The notes: a model not told the origin generated them from the sequence alone. A DNA stretch of 64,000 bases from Nelumbo lutea (GCA_022828595.1 JAKGHH010000001.1:209436348-209500347); one strand, 5' to 3'; shown: positions 21,656 to 33,110, counted from the first letter of the stretch. Program-made: numbers and translations.

Positions 21656-24114
21656 TAGGGTGTCTTTTGCAAGAAAATTAAGATATCTTGTATTGATCAA
21701 AACAACCCATAAAGAACTACAAAACAGAATTTGAACACATATGCTAAATGCCTTGAGATTATCATTCAATCTTGAATGAAAAACTAAGATAATAAGCCAG
21801 TACTAGTACCATGTAAACCCTCCTAATCGAAATGAGAAAAGAACTTAGAATAGGGTTTATGGGTGTCTAAATGAATCCACCCACAACCCAAAGAGCCTTC
21901 TTAATATTAAAAATATGTTAAATTGCAAAAATTCCCAAAGAAAAAAAGAATAAAGAAAACATGTACAATAGGGACTAGACCAATAAGATACATTAAGTCA
22001 CAAAATCTCCACATTTGAAGTCTCAAAAGTTAAAATTTGATAGTATAGTACGATATGCATTGGTATATTCTTCATATTTGAACCTTGATTGGTATTGCAA
22101 ATTATCAAGATGTTGAATGGGTCACATGGTTCTTGTGCCATTTGGATATATGGTAGTAATCATAATCACCACTAAAAGTATTTGACCATTGGCATAGGTC
22201 AATGAATTGTTCAATTCAACCATACTTTTTTTGACAGTTATATGTTGTCTCAATAGTTTGAACTGCCAACATATATCTATTTATGTTGGTGGTCCAAACT
22301 TGTTACATTTGTGGATTTTCGCCAAAAAATTAAAAAATCTGAAAATTATAAAAAAAAGAATTTTTTTTTTATGTTTAAATGATTATTATTACAGGAAAGA
22401 AATATAAGATGGGTCTATCATGATTTATTAAACCCATTGATCTAACAGTAATTTATGTCAAAAAATGATTTTTTTTCTTGGTGTTTTAGGATAAAACCCA
22501 AAATTAAAAATATATATATATTTTACATATTTTAAATGATTTTCATGGTAAGGTAAAAATTATAAGATTAATCAATCAATGATCTATCAAACTAATTGTT
22601 CTAACAACAATTTAATGTGTCTTATAATGAATTTTTAGTGGATTGGAAGCACATTGTTTAATGTCCTCTTAATAAAGCTAATTATACATGATATCTACAT
22701 GTGTAGACTCCTAGCATTGTTAATTGTAATGCATCTTTTTATATATATATATATATTTTGATAAATATCTCTTCGTATAAATTATTAAAGCATTTATTTT
22801 TTATTTATTTATTCATAGTTATTTCAACATTAGATTTAGTGTTATTAATGTATTTGTGGGATTTATAAGAATTTCCTCCCAAGTGTATCCATAACACCAT
22901 GTGCATGTGACACTATTTGCATCTAAGTTTACCAATACATGCCATACCAATACCAATACCAATATTTTGAACTAGGCATCCCAAAAACTGCTGTGGCTGC
23001 CAGTTATTTTCGAAACAGTCTACTAACCATCCACTCTGATATAATCCGAAAAGAATGATTTAGATCAAAACAATACAGCTGCAAAATGATGGTGGGCCAA
23101 GGCATTTTATCAGAAACGAGGCCCTAGTATGATCTACCCCTTGGATTATTCAACGCAATTTCTGGAACAGAAACAGATTGGCCTACGTCTCCAATTTGAG
23201 TCCTTAATTCTCAATCCAAACCACAAATCCACCAGCAATCCAGCCTCCTTTATTCACATAAAAATAGAAAAAGAAAAAAATTCGAGCAATATCTTCAGAG
23301 GTCCTATGGCATAATATAATCTTGTTTATAGATACCATGATACCATCCACTGACAGGGTGTATATTATATATAATTTACATTTGGATTGTCATGAATTAG
23401 TAGTTCCTAGTCCAATCTATCTGTACTGTCTCGTTTTTCTGCTTCAGTTGAATGAATATTTGTTTTACCAAAAAAAGTCCAATCACTCGTACTGAGATAA
23501 ATAAAATAAATATAAAGAAAATGTACCTGGCAGAAATCGTCCTAAATGGCAATTGCACTGCTAAAGCAACATGATTCAAGTTCCTTGAGACTACATTTCA
23601 AATGCAAAACATAGTTGAGAATGGTGATCAAGTCTAAAAACAGTTGAGACTCATGAGTCTACTATAAATTTACACCCACTTTGATTGGAATATTCAATCA
23701 TAGAATATATGAAGACAAGCCTTAAAATACATATATTGACACAAAGATAGCCCACCAGGGATGAAGTTTATCACTGGTGAAACTAGTACAAGTTTGATCA
23801 AAGTTCTGAACAATAAGACTTGAATGATGAACCAGTATTGCAGGAAGCACATTAAAAGGCGTTAGTGTGAATGACCAAAGTTTGTCCTGCTGAAAGACTA
23901 TTATCATTGTGCCCTGAAAACCAATAGAGCGCTTCTGTACTCCATCAGATGTCCTGCAACTAAATAGACAGCATGCAAATGAAGGATCAAGTTTGGGTTT
24001 TACCAAACTGACAATGCTGGAGATCAAGACTAACCGTCAATCAACAATCTTCCATGGCCTTATATCAGAAGAAATTTCAGCCTCTATCCATTCAATCCTT
24101 GCAAATATATTTTC
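21656..24114. other. Intergenic and LHP1 3' flank; no gene seen
   Basis: AT-rich DNA with small AT microsatellites (22508-22525, 22740-22758). 23722-24027 on the - strand is open for 101 codons and lies just downstream of the LHP1 stop; it is probably LHP1 3'UTR or flank. Confidence 0.45.
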
Positions 24115-24159
24115 TCATGTAGAAGTATAGTGGAGATGTTGCTCATAGAAGCTTATTAA
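24115..24159 (-). CDS. LHP1: LHP1 exon 7
   Basis: [14 protein letters not shown] and stop. FYEQHL is the near-invariant LHP1 C-terminus. Acceptor TTATTTTCCAG|TTAATA. Confidence 0.92.
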   Translation of the reverse strand, partial: LISFYEQHLHYTST

Positions 24160-27100
24160 CTGGAAAATAAGAAAAAAAGGGGTCATAGAACTATTTCCTA
24201 CATTATTACATCAAAATTGTGTAATCTAGTCAAGAGAGAACAATTTGTGCAACAGAGGGTAAAATACCAGAAGAGGATTATTAGTCTTTAGAAATTTGCT
24301 ATCCACCACCACTTCTTTACCATCAGACCTATAAAATTTCAACCCAAACAATAATATCAACAACTATGTAAAACTTTAAATATAAGTTTTTTGTTTGGAA
24401 ATTTCTACCCATGACAGAACTGATGCTTGTAGGCTAGAGAAGATGAAAATAAAAGTCCAAAAGAGAATGGTCAAATGTAGAAACAAAAATCGAAATTAAA
24501 AAAGACTGCACACTATGATACTGAAATGTTCAGAAAGCCTCACGAGAGTCACTGAAATGTTCTTGTACAGAATATGAATTAAGGGAGTATAAGCCATTCA
24601 GTGGTGTTCCCATAAACAGAAAAGATCAAGGGGTTCAATGCATTGTAGAAAAAACAAAAGCTTCTATGGGGCTAAAAGTTACATCTGAAAATAACATTCC
24701 AGAACCTCCATACAATGACAGGTTATTGCACTTCAATTTCTTCTTGCATGCATTAACTGTTTTTTTATTGGGATTGCAAGCATTAACTGTTGCAAAACTT
24801 TATTTTTAATTAATTTATCTTTGGTAATTCAACAATTTTGTATATTATGGGTGTTAAAGCAATTCCATGCAAGAAAGGACAAAAACATTTGAGACATGAT
24901 GTTTTGAAAAAAGATTAATTATGTTATCCTCATATTCGTGAATGAATATAATCTAACAATAACAGCTACATATTTTAAAATTATGAATAGTTTTTCTTAC
25001 ACCCGTCTATTGAATGCATGTCAACCTTTCTGTTTTTCTTCAGCCAAAGAAAAGGAACCTTCTGTTTTCTCCTTGGGAGGAAGGAGCAACTGACTTATAA
25101 AGATTATAAGCTCATCCTAGAAGCTACATTGCCCACATATAACAGGTTAACAGTAATAGATGTATATTTATTTAATTATTTTGCATGTCTACATTGAGGT
25201 AGATTGAGTGGGTGGGGGCTCAAAAAGGTGATGTACTATAGAAATAAATTTCTAGAAAAAAGTAAAGAATTTAGATGAAGATATTGTGGGATAAGATGAC
25301 CAACTGTACTAAAGGAGTATTATAAAATGTGAAAAAAAATAAAAAAACAAAGCAAGTAGTAGACATAGACAGATGTAGGTAACATAAATATGTTTCTGTT
25401 TATGTTACCTAACCCATTATTTTCTGTATCAAGTGATGCATTGCACAACTTAACTTAAACATGTTTCTGTTTCACACTAGTACAAAAAATCACTTTGTCA
25501 AAAAATTAAAAAAAAATGATTAGTTACTCAATAGTGCTTCTCCTATAAGGGGGAAAAATAATTTTCTCTTTTCAATCTTTTCAATTGATCCCACAAATAA
25601 ATTTCTTTTGACATTTTTGGGAGAGAGCCCAATAAAGTGGTACAAGGCACTGTTCTGTTCCTTAATGATTTTGCTAGCCTAGCATAAATGGCTAGAATCA
25701 AATCCCATCTCAGCCATTGGATTTTCTTCCTTCAACACAAGATTTTACTACATAACATGAAACTTTTTGGAAGGATCCGGATTCTATCACTTGGTGCTAT
25801 AGGGATGAAATCAAGAAATTCAAGTGGAAAACAAGGAATATGAACATAAGAATGTAATGGGTGGGGAGATCTACAAATGCAATGGCTGACTGTTTAGCTA
25901 TGCAAGGGGCCGATAGGGATCAATTGTATTGGGCTCAGTTGTAAGTTGTATCTTTACAATTTAACATTTATCAAAAAAAAAAATGTGTAATTTAACACTT
26001 CATTGGGAGAGGTTGTAGTTTGCACCTCTCCATGGGATGCTTGTACTAGCTTGAATCTTTAATGTTAATAAATTTTCATTTATCAAAAAAAACATTTTTT
26101 GCAAAATTATTGCTTGTGAAAAGGTTCTTTATTCCAATACACCTCATTTTTCCCATGAACACATTGCAATATCACATCTCACATGCACCATTTTATGTTT
26201 CTAAATTGACACCTCTTCACATACATATCTTTTCCTTACTCTAGATTAACTACCCTTTTCTACATTAAGAATGCTAATTTCCATTCCTTCCTCCAAACCA
26301 CCTCTATTTTCATTTGGTAATTTATCTCATCAAAATTGGCTACACTCATTTGTATAAACCCCCTTGCAACTTACAAAACACTCCTCCTCCAAGCAAAGAT
26401 CAGTATTCTTCAATTTGATTGGTTATATACGTCTCTAATCCATGTCACAGACTCACAGCTTAGGGCCATTTGATAAACAACTGTAGTGATGATTGAAATG
26501 AATGACTTATTACTTTGTTTCTTAGTGAATAAGTTTTTAAGTAGGTTATGAGCTCCTTAATGGTTGGAGCTGAAGTTGGGTTGATTAAACCTTCAAACAC
26601 TTTATTATTTATCCAATAGAAGGCAAAGAATTAAACATTCAGTTCAGCCACTTTACCCATTATTAAATGGCCCCTTAGTTTTTCCTCATGTTACAAGTCT
26701 TTTTATCTTGTATTTTTTTTTTTTTTGATGGATTCATACTTTTTCTTCTATATATAATGTTGAAGTAATTATTGGCTACCATGAATCTTGTTTTTCTTCT
26801 AACTGAATAGGTTTTGTTTTTGACGGATATTGCATGGTTGTGCAAGATCTTAACTACGGTTCATATTAGATGTTTCAACAAAGTAATGGAAACAAGTTAG
26901 ATAATTTGAACAAGTGAAGCCAGACACTCAGTAGGAAATTTGCCATTAGATCTGAATCCATGTCCAGAAAATGAGTGGCAAAATGCATATTTTGAGATGG
27001 ATGAGTGGAAAAACTAGAAAGGATAGGATCAGAAATGAAGCCATTCATAGGAACTTAGGAGTAGCTCCAATAGGTGATAAAAGGAGAAAAAGTAAACTAA

Positions 27101-30100
27101 GGTGGTTTGGTCATGTGCATAGAAGACCATTAAGAGAACCTGCAAGAAGTGATTTGTTACAAGTTAAAAGGGCAAGAGGTAGACCGACAAGGACATGTGG
27201 GTAGAAGTAGTAAGAAATGATTTTAAGCGCCAATAATTTAGCAACGGATATGGCAGTAAACAGAACAGATTGGTGAAATAGGATTTATGTAGTATTACAA
27301 CAATGAGAAGAGGAAGTTTAAGTGATTGACTAAGGACATTGATGTAAAATGCATTTGGGTAAAGAGAAGTGCCAACTCCTTCACCAATGGTTTATCTAGG
27401 CAAGGGGTGCATAGGGATTCTATTTTCTGAGCTCATTTGTAACCGGTTTTTCTCTCCTTGATTGTTTATTCTGATCCCTAGGGGAGCTAAGATATTTTAT
27501 CTCCTCCCCCTCCTAGGCAAGGGGTGCATAGGGATTCTATTTTCTGAGCTCATTTGTAACTGGTTTTTCTCTCCTTGATTGTTTATTCTGATCCCTAGGG
27601 GAGCTAAGATATTTTATCTCCCCCCCCCTCCTTTGTATTTTAATCTCTTATATTAATGAAATGCTTCCTGTTATTGATACAAAAATAGGATTTATGTAGC
27701 TGACCCCATATAGTAGGGTTGGATGATGATGATTATCTGACTCCATAACAAGATCATTGATGAATAGGTATTGCCATATACAGGAGTAGGTACCCTTATT
27801 ACAGGAGCTATTGAACTCGATTTTGATTGATACACATTATGCAGCCTGGAGCCATTTGGTGTCAGAAGCTCATTCAGAGGAGTTGGTGAGAGATTTTCAT
27901 TGTGCATTCATGTTTGAATGGTCATGGTGACTTGGTTAGAGCAAATGACATAACTATGCTCCAGAGCCTTCATCTGATGTTTTCTAAGTGCTTTAAGAGT
28001 TAAGATATTGACAGGGACTCCTGAGTTGTTAGTGGATGGATGCAACATAGATATCAGGACTTTAGGACTGTGAGACATTTGATTAGGGAGACGGGAGCTT
28101 TCTTCAAGTGAATATCTTATTCAAATGGATCTAAGGTCCACTAACTGATTTGCAGATGCTTTGGCTAAGAGAGGGGACTCTAGGCCTATTTTGTTGGGTA
28201 ACCTGACTCTGGATATTGCAGGTGTTAGCTTCTTTGTTGCTTTATTACTATGTTTTCTATGCCCTCCTATGGGCCCAATGCATCACTGTATGTTTCTATT
28301 TCGGTCCTCAGTAAAATTCTTGTTAGTAATCAAAAATAAGGATCGGATGAGGTAATGCTTTAGAAGTCTTGTAGGGATTGGGTTGTAGCATGACAGCCAT
28401 AGAGCTATGTTTGGCTTTATGTTGGCTCAGTTCAGAGTGCATGTTGTAATTGGTAGTGGGTAGAAGACGAAGATTCCACATAGAATCCACTAAAACGATA
28501 GTCCAAGTTTAATGGTTGAGTTGTTGCATGCCAGCATAGAATACCACTGCTGCTACCATCTTCTCTAGTGTCCCCTCCTAGTAACAGCGAACTTAGTATG
28601 ACATACAAAAAGAATATATTTCAAGAAATTTAAAAATCTAAAACCTTAGAATAAGACCAACACTTGAAAACAAATTAGAATCTATAGCCGTTACATGGTA
28701 ACTATCATGAAGACATCCTTGTCACATTTTTCCCACTTCAAGAAAAATTGGTAAAAAATAGAAAGATATATATGTTGAAAGGATTAGAAAAAAGGAAAAA
28801 GAAAGGATGGGGAGGTAGAGGTAAAAATACCTGACTGCCAGGAAAGTAACTGTGACATCTTGGACATTGTTCAATATGTTAGCTGAATACCCTATAGGCT
28901 TAACAATCTTGGTAATAGAATATGGATTTGTGGAGTCATCCAACTTGTTCTTGTTACACATATTATCTCCATTGGACTCAGCATCATCTATACCCACTGG
29001 GCCAATTCTATTGCGATGTTCAATAGTGCTTCTCACAAATGGACTTTCACCATTGCCGGGCCCACCTGAGGCCAAATCCTGTTTAAACCTTCTCACACAT
29101 CCAGACTTCCTCTTCTTGGCACCCGTTAGGAGACTGCTCTGAGCAGGTTCCATACTCTCAACCTTTGAAATCCCATTAGTAGGACCATCTTCTGAAATCT
29201 TGGCATCAGGGAAACTTGTTGAAAATTTCTCATCATTCCCTCCATTATTAGGCGTCATTGCTTTTAGTTCACTCACCCTGGGATCAGCTTCATTTGCTTG
29301 ATTGTTTGGTTTACGTTCCATAGAGATGTTTACAGATCTATTATCAGCAAGGTGTTCAGTCCCCTCAACACTCACAACATCTCCTCGCTTATTCGAATGA
29401 TTACCCTGGGTTGCTTTGCCCATTTCTGCTCCATCAGCAGTAGCAGCAGGAGGACTGATAAGGCTTGAATTGTCTGAAGGAGCAGAGGGAAGAGGTTTAT
29501 CACCGAATTTAAAGAACCTGTAAACCTGTAGCTACACGCTGCTTCTTCTTCGTTTGAGTGTGGAAACCTCCAGACTTCCGTTTACGCTTACGAGAACACC
29601 GACTCTTGCTCACACGCAGGCTTTAAAGCCCAACAAGAACCCCCAAGAAAATTGGTCAGGTATTGAGCAATTTCGACCATTTTCTACTCAAGCAAGAATA
29701 ATGGAAAAATCAACAAAGAAGAAAAGAAAAGCAAGGAAGAAACCTGTCTTCAAATGCTTCAATGACGTCAGAACACTGTACCAGGTTCTCAAAGGGTTCC
29801 CACGTGTTGGCAGTCTCCGGCCAACCACGCCTGAAAGAAGATGGTAGAAATGGCGCTTTAACCGGTCCATACCCCACACAAGTGAAAATTGAGAAATAAC
29901 ATAAAGGCGCTTAGCTACTCACCATTTGATCAGATACTGGGTTTGACCCTTTTGCCCCAGCAATTCATGGCAGCAGAAAGCAAAAGATTAATGTAAGAAA
30001 GAAACCCAATATCAAAAACAAACAAACGAAGCAAGTGGACTGGTAGGGTTTGAGTTTCACCGGTGGAGTACCCTGCGAACCCTTTTCTCCCTGACGTCTT

Positions 30101-30287
30101 CAATCTCGTAAAAGCCATCATCAAGCTTGGGGCGCTCTTTTCCCACTCCAGCTTCTCTTTCTCCCTCCTCCTCGTTTTCTTCCCCCTCTTGCTCCACCAC
30201 TTCGGCCACAGCCTTCGCCGCTGCAGCTTCGCCTCTAACGGCGTTGTGGTGTTCCTCAGTCGGTTCGGTCTTCTTCTTGCAGACCAT
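24115..30287 (-). CDS. LHP1: LHP1/TFL2-type chromodomain protein, complete gene (7 exons)
   Basis: LIKE HETEROCHROMATIN PROTEIN 1 binds H3K27me3 and works with plant Polycomb complexes in the nucleus to keep genes such as FT and FLC silent. Joining exons 30072-30287, 29923-29948, 29744-29830, 29526-29620, 28831-29425, 24268-24328 and 24115-24159 gives an open frame of 374 codons with consensus GT/AG sites. The chromodomain covers residues 53-109 ([32 protein letters not shown]), with the aromatic positions Tyr60, Trp81 and Trp84 present. A basic stretch KRKRK (121-125) and [14 protein letters not shown] (245-258) are likely nuclear localisation signals. The chromo shadow domain fills about 308-374 ([17 protein letters not shown] ... 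[13 protein letters not shown]). Arabidopsis LHP1 is 445 aa; this copy has a shorter acidic N-terminus and hinge. It has no internal stops and appears functional. Least certain points are the 26-bp exon 2 and the fourth intron. Confidence 0.93.
24268..24328 (-). CDS. LHP1: LHP1 exon 6
   Basis: [20 protein letters not shown] of the chromo shadow domain; acceptor TTTTATAG|GTCTGA, donor CTTCTG|GTATTT. Separated from exon 5 by 4.5 kb of transposon-filled intron. Confidence 0.92.
24329..25739 (-). other. LHP1 intron 5, 3' part; no gene seen
   Basis: AT-rich intronic DNA between exon 6 and the first L1 tail. No coding signal or clear repeat. Confidence 0.5.
25740..26093 (+). mobile_element. L1-type LINE 3' end in LHP1 intron 5
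   Basis: Frameshifted RNase H words [10 protein letters not shown], then [21 protein letters not shown]. The 3'UTR contains GGGAGAGGTTG...ATGGGATGCTTGTACTAG, also found in the L1 at 50940-51847. An internal A-run (25974-25984) precedes the terminal ATTTATCAAAAAAAAC (26080-26093). It is antisense to LHP1. Confidence 0.75.
27293..27682 (+). mobile_element. L1-type insertion inside the RTE LINE, 17-bp TSD
   Basis: AAATAGGATTTATGTAG stands at 27276-27292 and again at 27683-27699, bracketing a 5'-truncated L1: [31 protein letters not shown], then a 3'UTR ending TTATTGATACAAAA. Removing one repeat and the insert restores the RTE reading ..IYVADP. Inside, a 117-bp unit is tandemly duplicated (27396-27512 and 27513-27625). 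Confidence 0.88.
27396..27625. repeat. 117-bp tandem duplication within an L1 tail
   Basis: CTAGGCAAGGGGTGCATAGG starts both copies (27396 and 27513), which are nearly identical over their whole length. The duplication covers the end of the RNase H frame and the 3'UTR. Confidence 0.93.
28080..28345 (+). mobile_element. L1-type 3' end of a different subfamily
   Basis: [18 protein letters not shown] is the L1 RNase H C-terminus. The 3'UTR differs from the other L1 tails here and ends TTAGTAATCAAAAATAAG. It lies in LHP1 intron 5, antisense to the gene. Confidence 0.65.
28831..29425 (-). CDS. LHP1: LHP1 exon 5
   Basis: The largest exon: variable hinge, the conserved [17 protein letters not shown], and the first half of the chromo shadow domain up to VTVTFLAV. 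The 5' limit at 29425 (GGAGCAG|AAATGG) leaves a 100-bp intron; an alternative acceptor at about 29473 (CCTTCAG|ACAATT) keeps the same frame but makes only a 52-bp intron. Donor GCAGTCAG|GTATTT. Confidence 0.88.
29526..29620 (-). CDS. LHP1: LHP1 exon 4
   Basis: Encodes the basic linker [20 protein letters not shown], a conserved LHP1 hinge feature. Acceptor GCTTTAAAG|CCTGCG, donor GCTACAG|GTTTAC. Confidence 0.88.
29744..29830 (-). CDS. LHP1: LHP1 exon 3
   Basis: Completes the chromodomain: [16 protein letters not shown], then [11 protein letters not shown]. Acceptor TCTTTCAG|GCGTGG, donor GAAGACAG|GTTTCT. Confidence 0.92.
29923..29948 (-). CDS. LHP1: LHP1 exon 2 (26-bp microexon)
   Basis: GQTQYLIK plus two bases of Trp81, the middle chromodomain strand. 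Acceptor GGCAAAAG|GGTCAA, donor AAATG|GTGAGT. It is the only place between exons 1 and 3 that supplies the required residues in phase. Confidence 0.85.
30072..30287 (-). CDS. LHP1: LHP1 exon 1
   Basis: Encodes residues 1-72: the start [14 protein letters not shown], an acidic Glu-rich stretch (about 31-47) and the first chromodomain strand [15 protein letters not shown]. Donor is CGCAGG|GTACTC, phase 0. An out-of-frame ATG at 30385 would act as an upstream ORF if the transcript starts that far up. Confidence 0.9.
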
Positions 30288-30668
30288 TCTCTTCGCTCTG
30301 GTACTTTCTGCTGTGCCCGTTTGTGTGCACTTGCATGATTATTCGGGGCAGGGAAGCTGCCAACATGGGAAAATCTAGTTGGCACATTTTGAATTTGCCA
30401 TTTAACTGATTTTAAATAGTGATTCCTTCGTTACGACAGAGACAGAGAGGGAGGACAAGACATGAACATTTTCCATGGCATGACCGCATGAGGATTGAGG
30501 AGCAATTGCATTGTGGAAATCCGAAAGCCACCTGATTTGTTGCCCCATTCGCTGAACGGCCATTGCATTTAGCTCATCCGTCTGTATAAATTGCATTTGC
30601 ATACATTGTTGTAAGATTCCAACTAGACCAACTGACCCATGACTCAATGACAGCAGGTCCTTTTCTAG
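30288..30668 (-). promoter_or_regulatory. LHP1: LHP1 upstream region, cut short by a gypsy LTR
   Basis: All sequence between the LHP1 ATG and the 5' LTR of the gypsy element. A weak TATA-like CTATTTAAAA (- strand, about 30407-30416) lies about 125 bp before the ATG. More distal LHP1 promoter sequence, if any, is displaced beyond the 11-kb retrotransposon. Confidence 0.45.
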
Positions 30669-31131
30669 TGATGGTTGAGCCGGCCATTGGCGAAGATGCC
30701 TTGTCTTATATGTACAAGGAAGCATATTCCACCCGAGAAAAAAAAAAAAAAACCTCTTCAAGACATCAACGAATGCCCTCATCTCGATAAACCCATAAAC
30801 CCTGTCCATTTGGGATACGAACACCGAATTATAAATAGGTATTTCCCGATTAAGGTAAGGGGCTTTTGGAAATCTTTAAATACTTTTCTATATTATTTTT
30901 TTAGCTTAGACCACCATTATTTCAACCTGTTCGGCCCGATCATATCTTTCTCTACCCAACTGACTTGAGCATCAGAGTACCTACCCAAGGAACAATTTCC
31001 CGGGCTTTTGACCTTTTCTCCTGGTTGTAGATCTCGGTGCACAGCTCTGTCCTTCCACCTCGACCTCATCCAATTGGCAGGATTACCTGATTGTGTCATC
31101 GGTTCAAAACACCTCGGATCGAACATCATCA
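30669..31131 (+). repeat. 5' LTR of the gypsy element
   Basis: Starts TGATGGTTGAG and ends ...CATCATCA. Aligns with 41322-41851, including AATTATAAATAGGTAT (TATA region, near 30828) and CTACCCAACTGACTTGAG. It lacks roughly 70-90 bp present in the 3' copy near its start. Confidence 0.85.
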
Positions 31132-31132
31132 G

Positions 31133-31150
31133 ATTGGTATCTACGGGAAA
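31133..31150 (+). other. Decayed primer-binding site region
   Basis: ATTGGTATCTACGGGAAA just after the LTR resembles the common gypsy start TTGGCGCCGTCTGTGGGAA after loss of CpG sites. The comparison is from memory of the family. Confidence 0.4.
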
Positions 31151-31197
31151 CGTACAAAGTCATTTCCCAAACACCTTTCCACGCACTTAAAACAACC

Positions 31198-33110
31198 ATG
31201 CCTAAAAACACATCCGATTTCTCTAGTGCCCGTTCCCTATCTCAGGGATCCTACTCATTTTGTAGCTCTCCACTTCGAAAATCCCAACATCAGACTGTGG
31301 TCGACCCCATGCAATTCCAGGCCATACAGCAGAAAGTCGACTGTATCCTGGCCATGAAGGAGATGCTAGGGCAACCAACTTGCGTCCCCCAAGCTACTCA
31401 CCCTGGCACATAGGCACCTACTATAGCCAATCCTCACATTGAGGACCCCAAAAGGTGCCATGCAGAGAGGCATAGACCCCAATTCGACCGCAAACGACCA
31501 CAACCATCTAGAAGATTTGACTCCCCATCCCAGCCTCACGGGCACGATGCCCGCAGTAGATCCCATCACTCCACCCGTGTGTCGACGGAAGAATGACTTG
31601 GCAAAGGTTTATAGAAATCGTCAATCTCGATAATCGAATCTAGCTCAGTCGGAGATCGGCCTATGATCCCAAAAGGGGAGAAGTCCATGAACATAGTCTC
31701 AGCCGACAGAGACACCGAGATCAGAGAACAAAGAGAGTGCTTGGCCAAACTAGAGCACAACCAAGAAGATAGAAGTGTCGCTCCTTTGACGGCCCGACCC
31801 TTAGAACAACACTACAACCAGCCCACATAGGAACCCATCTTTGTCTAGGAAATCGTTGATGAGCTTCCCCAGTCGGCTAGAAATCCCCTCAATTTGAGAA
31901 GTACAATAGAGCATTGGACCCCAACAATCACATTGAGGGGTTCAAGGCCATAATTATGTTTTATGGCTCCTTTGAAGGTCTCATGTGCAAGGCCTTCGTC
32001 GCCACCTTCTACGGAGTTGCCAGAACCTAGTACATTTCCCTTCCTCCACGGTTCATGTCCTACTAGGAGAAGTTGGAGATGCAATTCCTAGTGCAGTTCA
32101 CCGCTAGCCAAAGGCACTAGAAGACATCAACCAACCTCATGCAAATGCGACAAAGGAAATGAGAGACTTTAAGGCTATGTTTGGTTTGAAGGAAAAGGTA
32201 GAGAAAGGAAGGGAAAGACAAGGAAACCTATATAAACCTTATATAAGTTTCCCTGTCTTTCCTTTCCTTTCCTTGCATTTTCCTTCAAACCAAACATAGC
32301 CTAAGGGAATACTTGGCAAGGTCCAACACCGAGGCCTCTAGGCCCAAGCTCTAGACTAGTCAAGGGTTGTGACACCCATCATGAGCAGACTACGCTCCTC
32401 GATGTTCAACTTCTCATTGCAAAAGAACACTCCGCCCAACCTAATCACACTCATGAACACATGCACAGAAGTACATGAACGCCAAGGAAGCCCAGGCGCT
32501 ACAAAGGAGCGAAGATGGCCAACATGAGTGGAAGCGAAAAGACCATGACGAACGCAGATTGAACATAGATAGTAAGAGATAGGACCACCGACTTGACCGC
32601 AGACCGAGGACCCTATTGCCGATGTACAAAAACTTCACTCCCTAGAACACACCACAGGCCGAGATACTGATGCAGATTCACAACCGTAGCTTCATTAGGT
32701 GGCCTGAAAAGTTGAAGTCATAGAACAAGAAGAAAATTTGAGACAATATTGTGATTTCCATCGAGACCATGGAAAAGCTGCCACGATCTACACCATCACT
32801 TGGAGGACCTCATCTGGCATGGGTACCTTGACGGGTTCGTAGACATCAAGGAACACAAGCCAAAGGGAGAAGAGCGCCACCCTAACGCACCACCAGCCTG
32901 AGCTCCTCCAACTAGAGTCATTGTTGTCATCTTGGGCAGGATGGCCTCTAGAGGAGAGAGCAGCTTGGCTCGCAAGGTCTATGCCAGAATACATCAGTTC
33001 AAGGACATGGAACCAAAATGATAGTGTCAGGATGCTCCCATCACCTTCACCGATGATGACCTTAGGGGGGTTCAGACACCACATGACAACACCCTTGTGA
33101 TAACCATTGA
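31198..33110 (+). pseudogene. gypsy gag relic
   Basis: Opens with MPKNTSDFSSARSL and stays open to 31413 (71 codons), then carries repeated stops. Later words (SLRSTIEHWTP, FHRDHGKAA, the latter echoing the usual YCxFHxDxGH region near 32752) fit a Tat-type gag. A Tourist-like MITE interrupts it. Confidence 0.65.
32173..32301. mobile_element. Tourist-like MITE (PIF/Harbinger type)
   Basis: A 129-bp near-perfect hairpin: GGCTATGTTTGGTTTGAAGG at the left is mirrored by CCTTCAAACCAAACATAGCC at the right (one arm carries a few extra bases). TAA flanks both sides (32170-32172, 32302-32304), the 3-bp TWA duplication of PIF/Harbinger elements. Relatives: 57793-57888 and a half copy at 44188-44220. 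Confidence 0.9.

Larger units (their letters stand above)
26966..27735 (+). mobile_element. RTE-type LINE 3' fragment
   Basis: The 77-codon frame at 26971-27204 contains [37 protein letters not shown] and RARGRPTRT, the C-terminal RT words of plant RTE LINEs. The reading continues in another frame with [11 protein letters not shown] across an insertion at 27293-27682. The element ends with the simple repeat GGATGATGATGATT (27721-27735), as RTE elements do. 5'-truncated, antisense to LHP1. Confidence 0.85.

Noticed and set aside
30063..30378. + strand open frames opposite LHP1 exon 1
   Set aside because: Antisense shadows of the LHP1 coding exon.
29930..30385. 151-codon open frame on the - strand
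   Set aside because: Overlaps LHP1 exon 1 in another frame and runs through its first intron. Only its ATG matters, as a possible upstream start.
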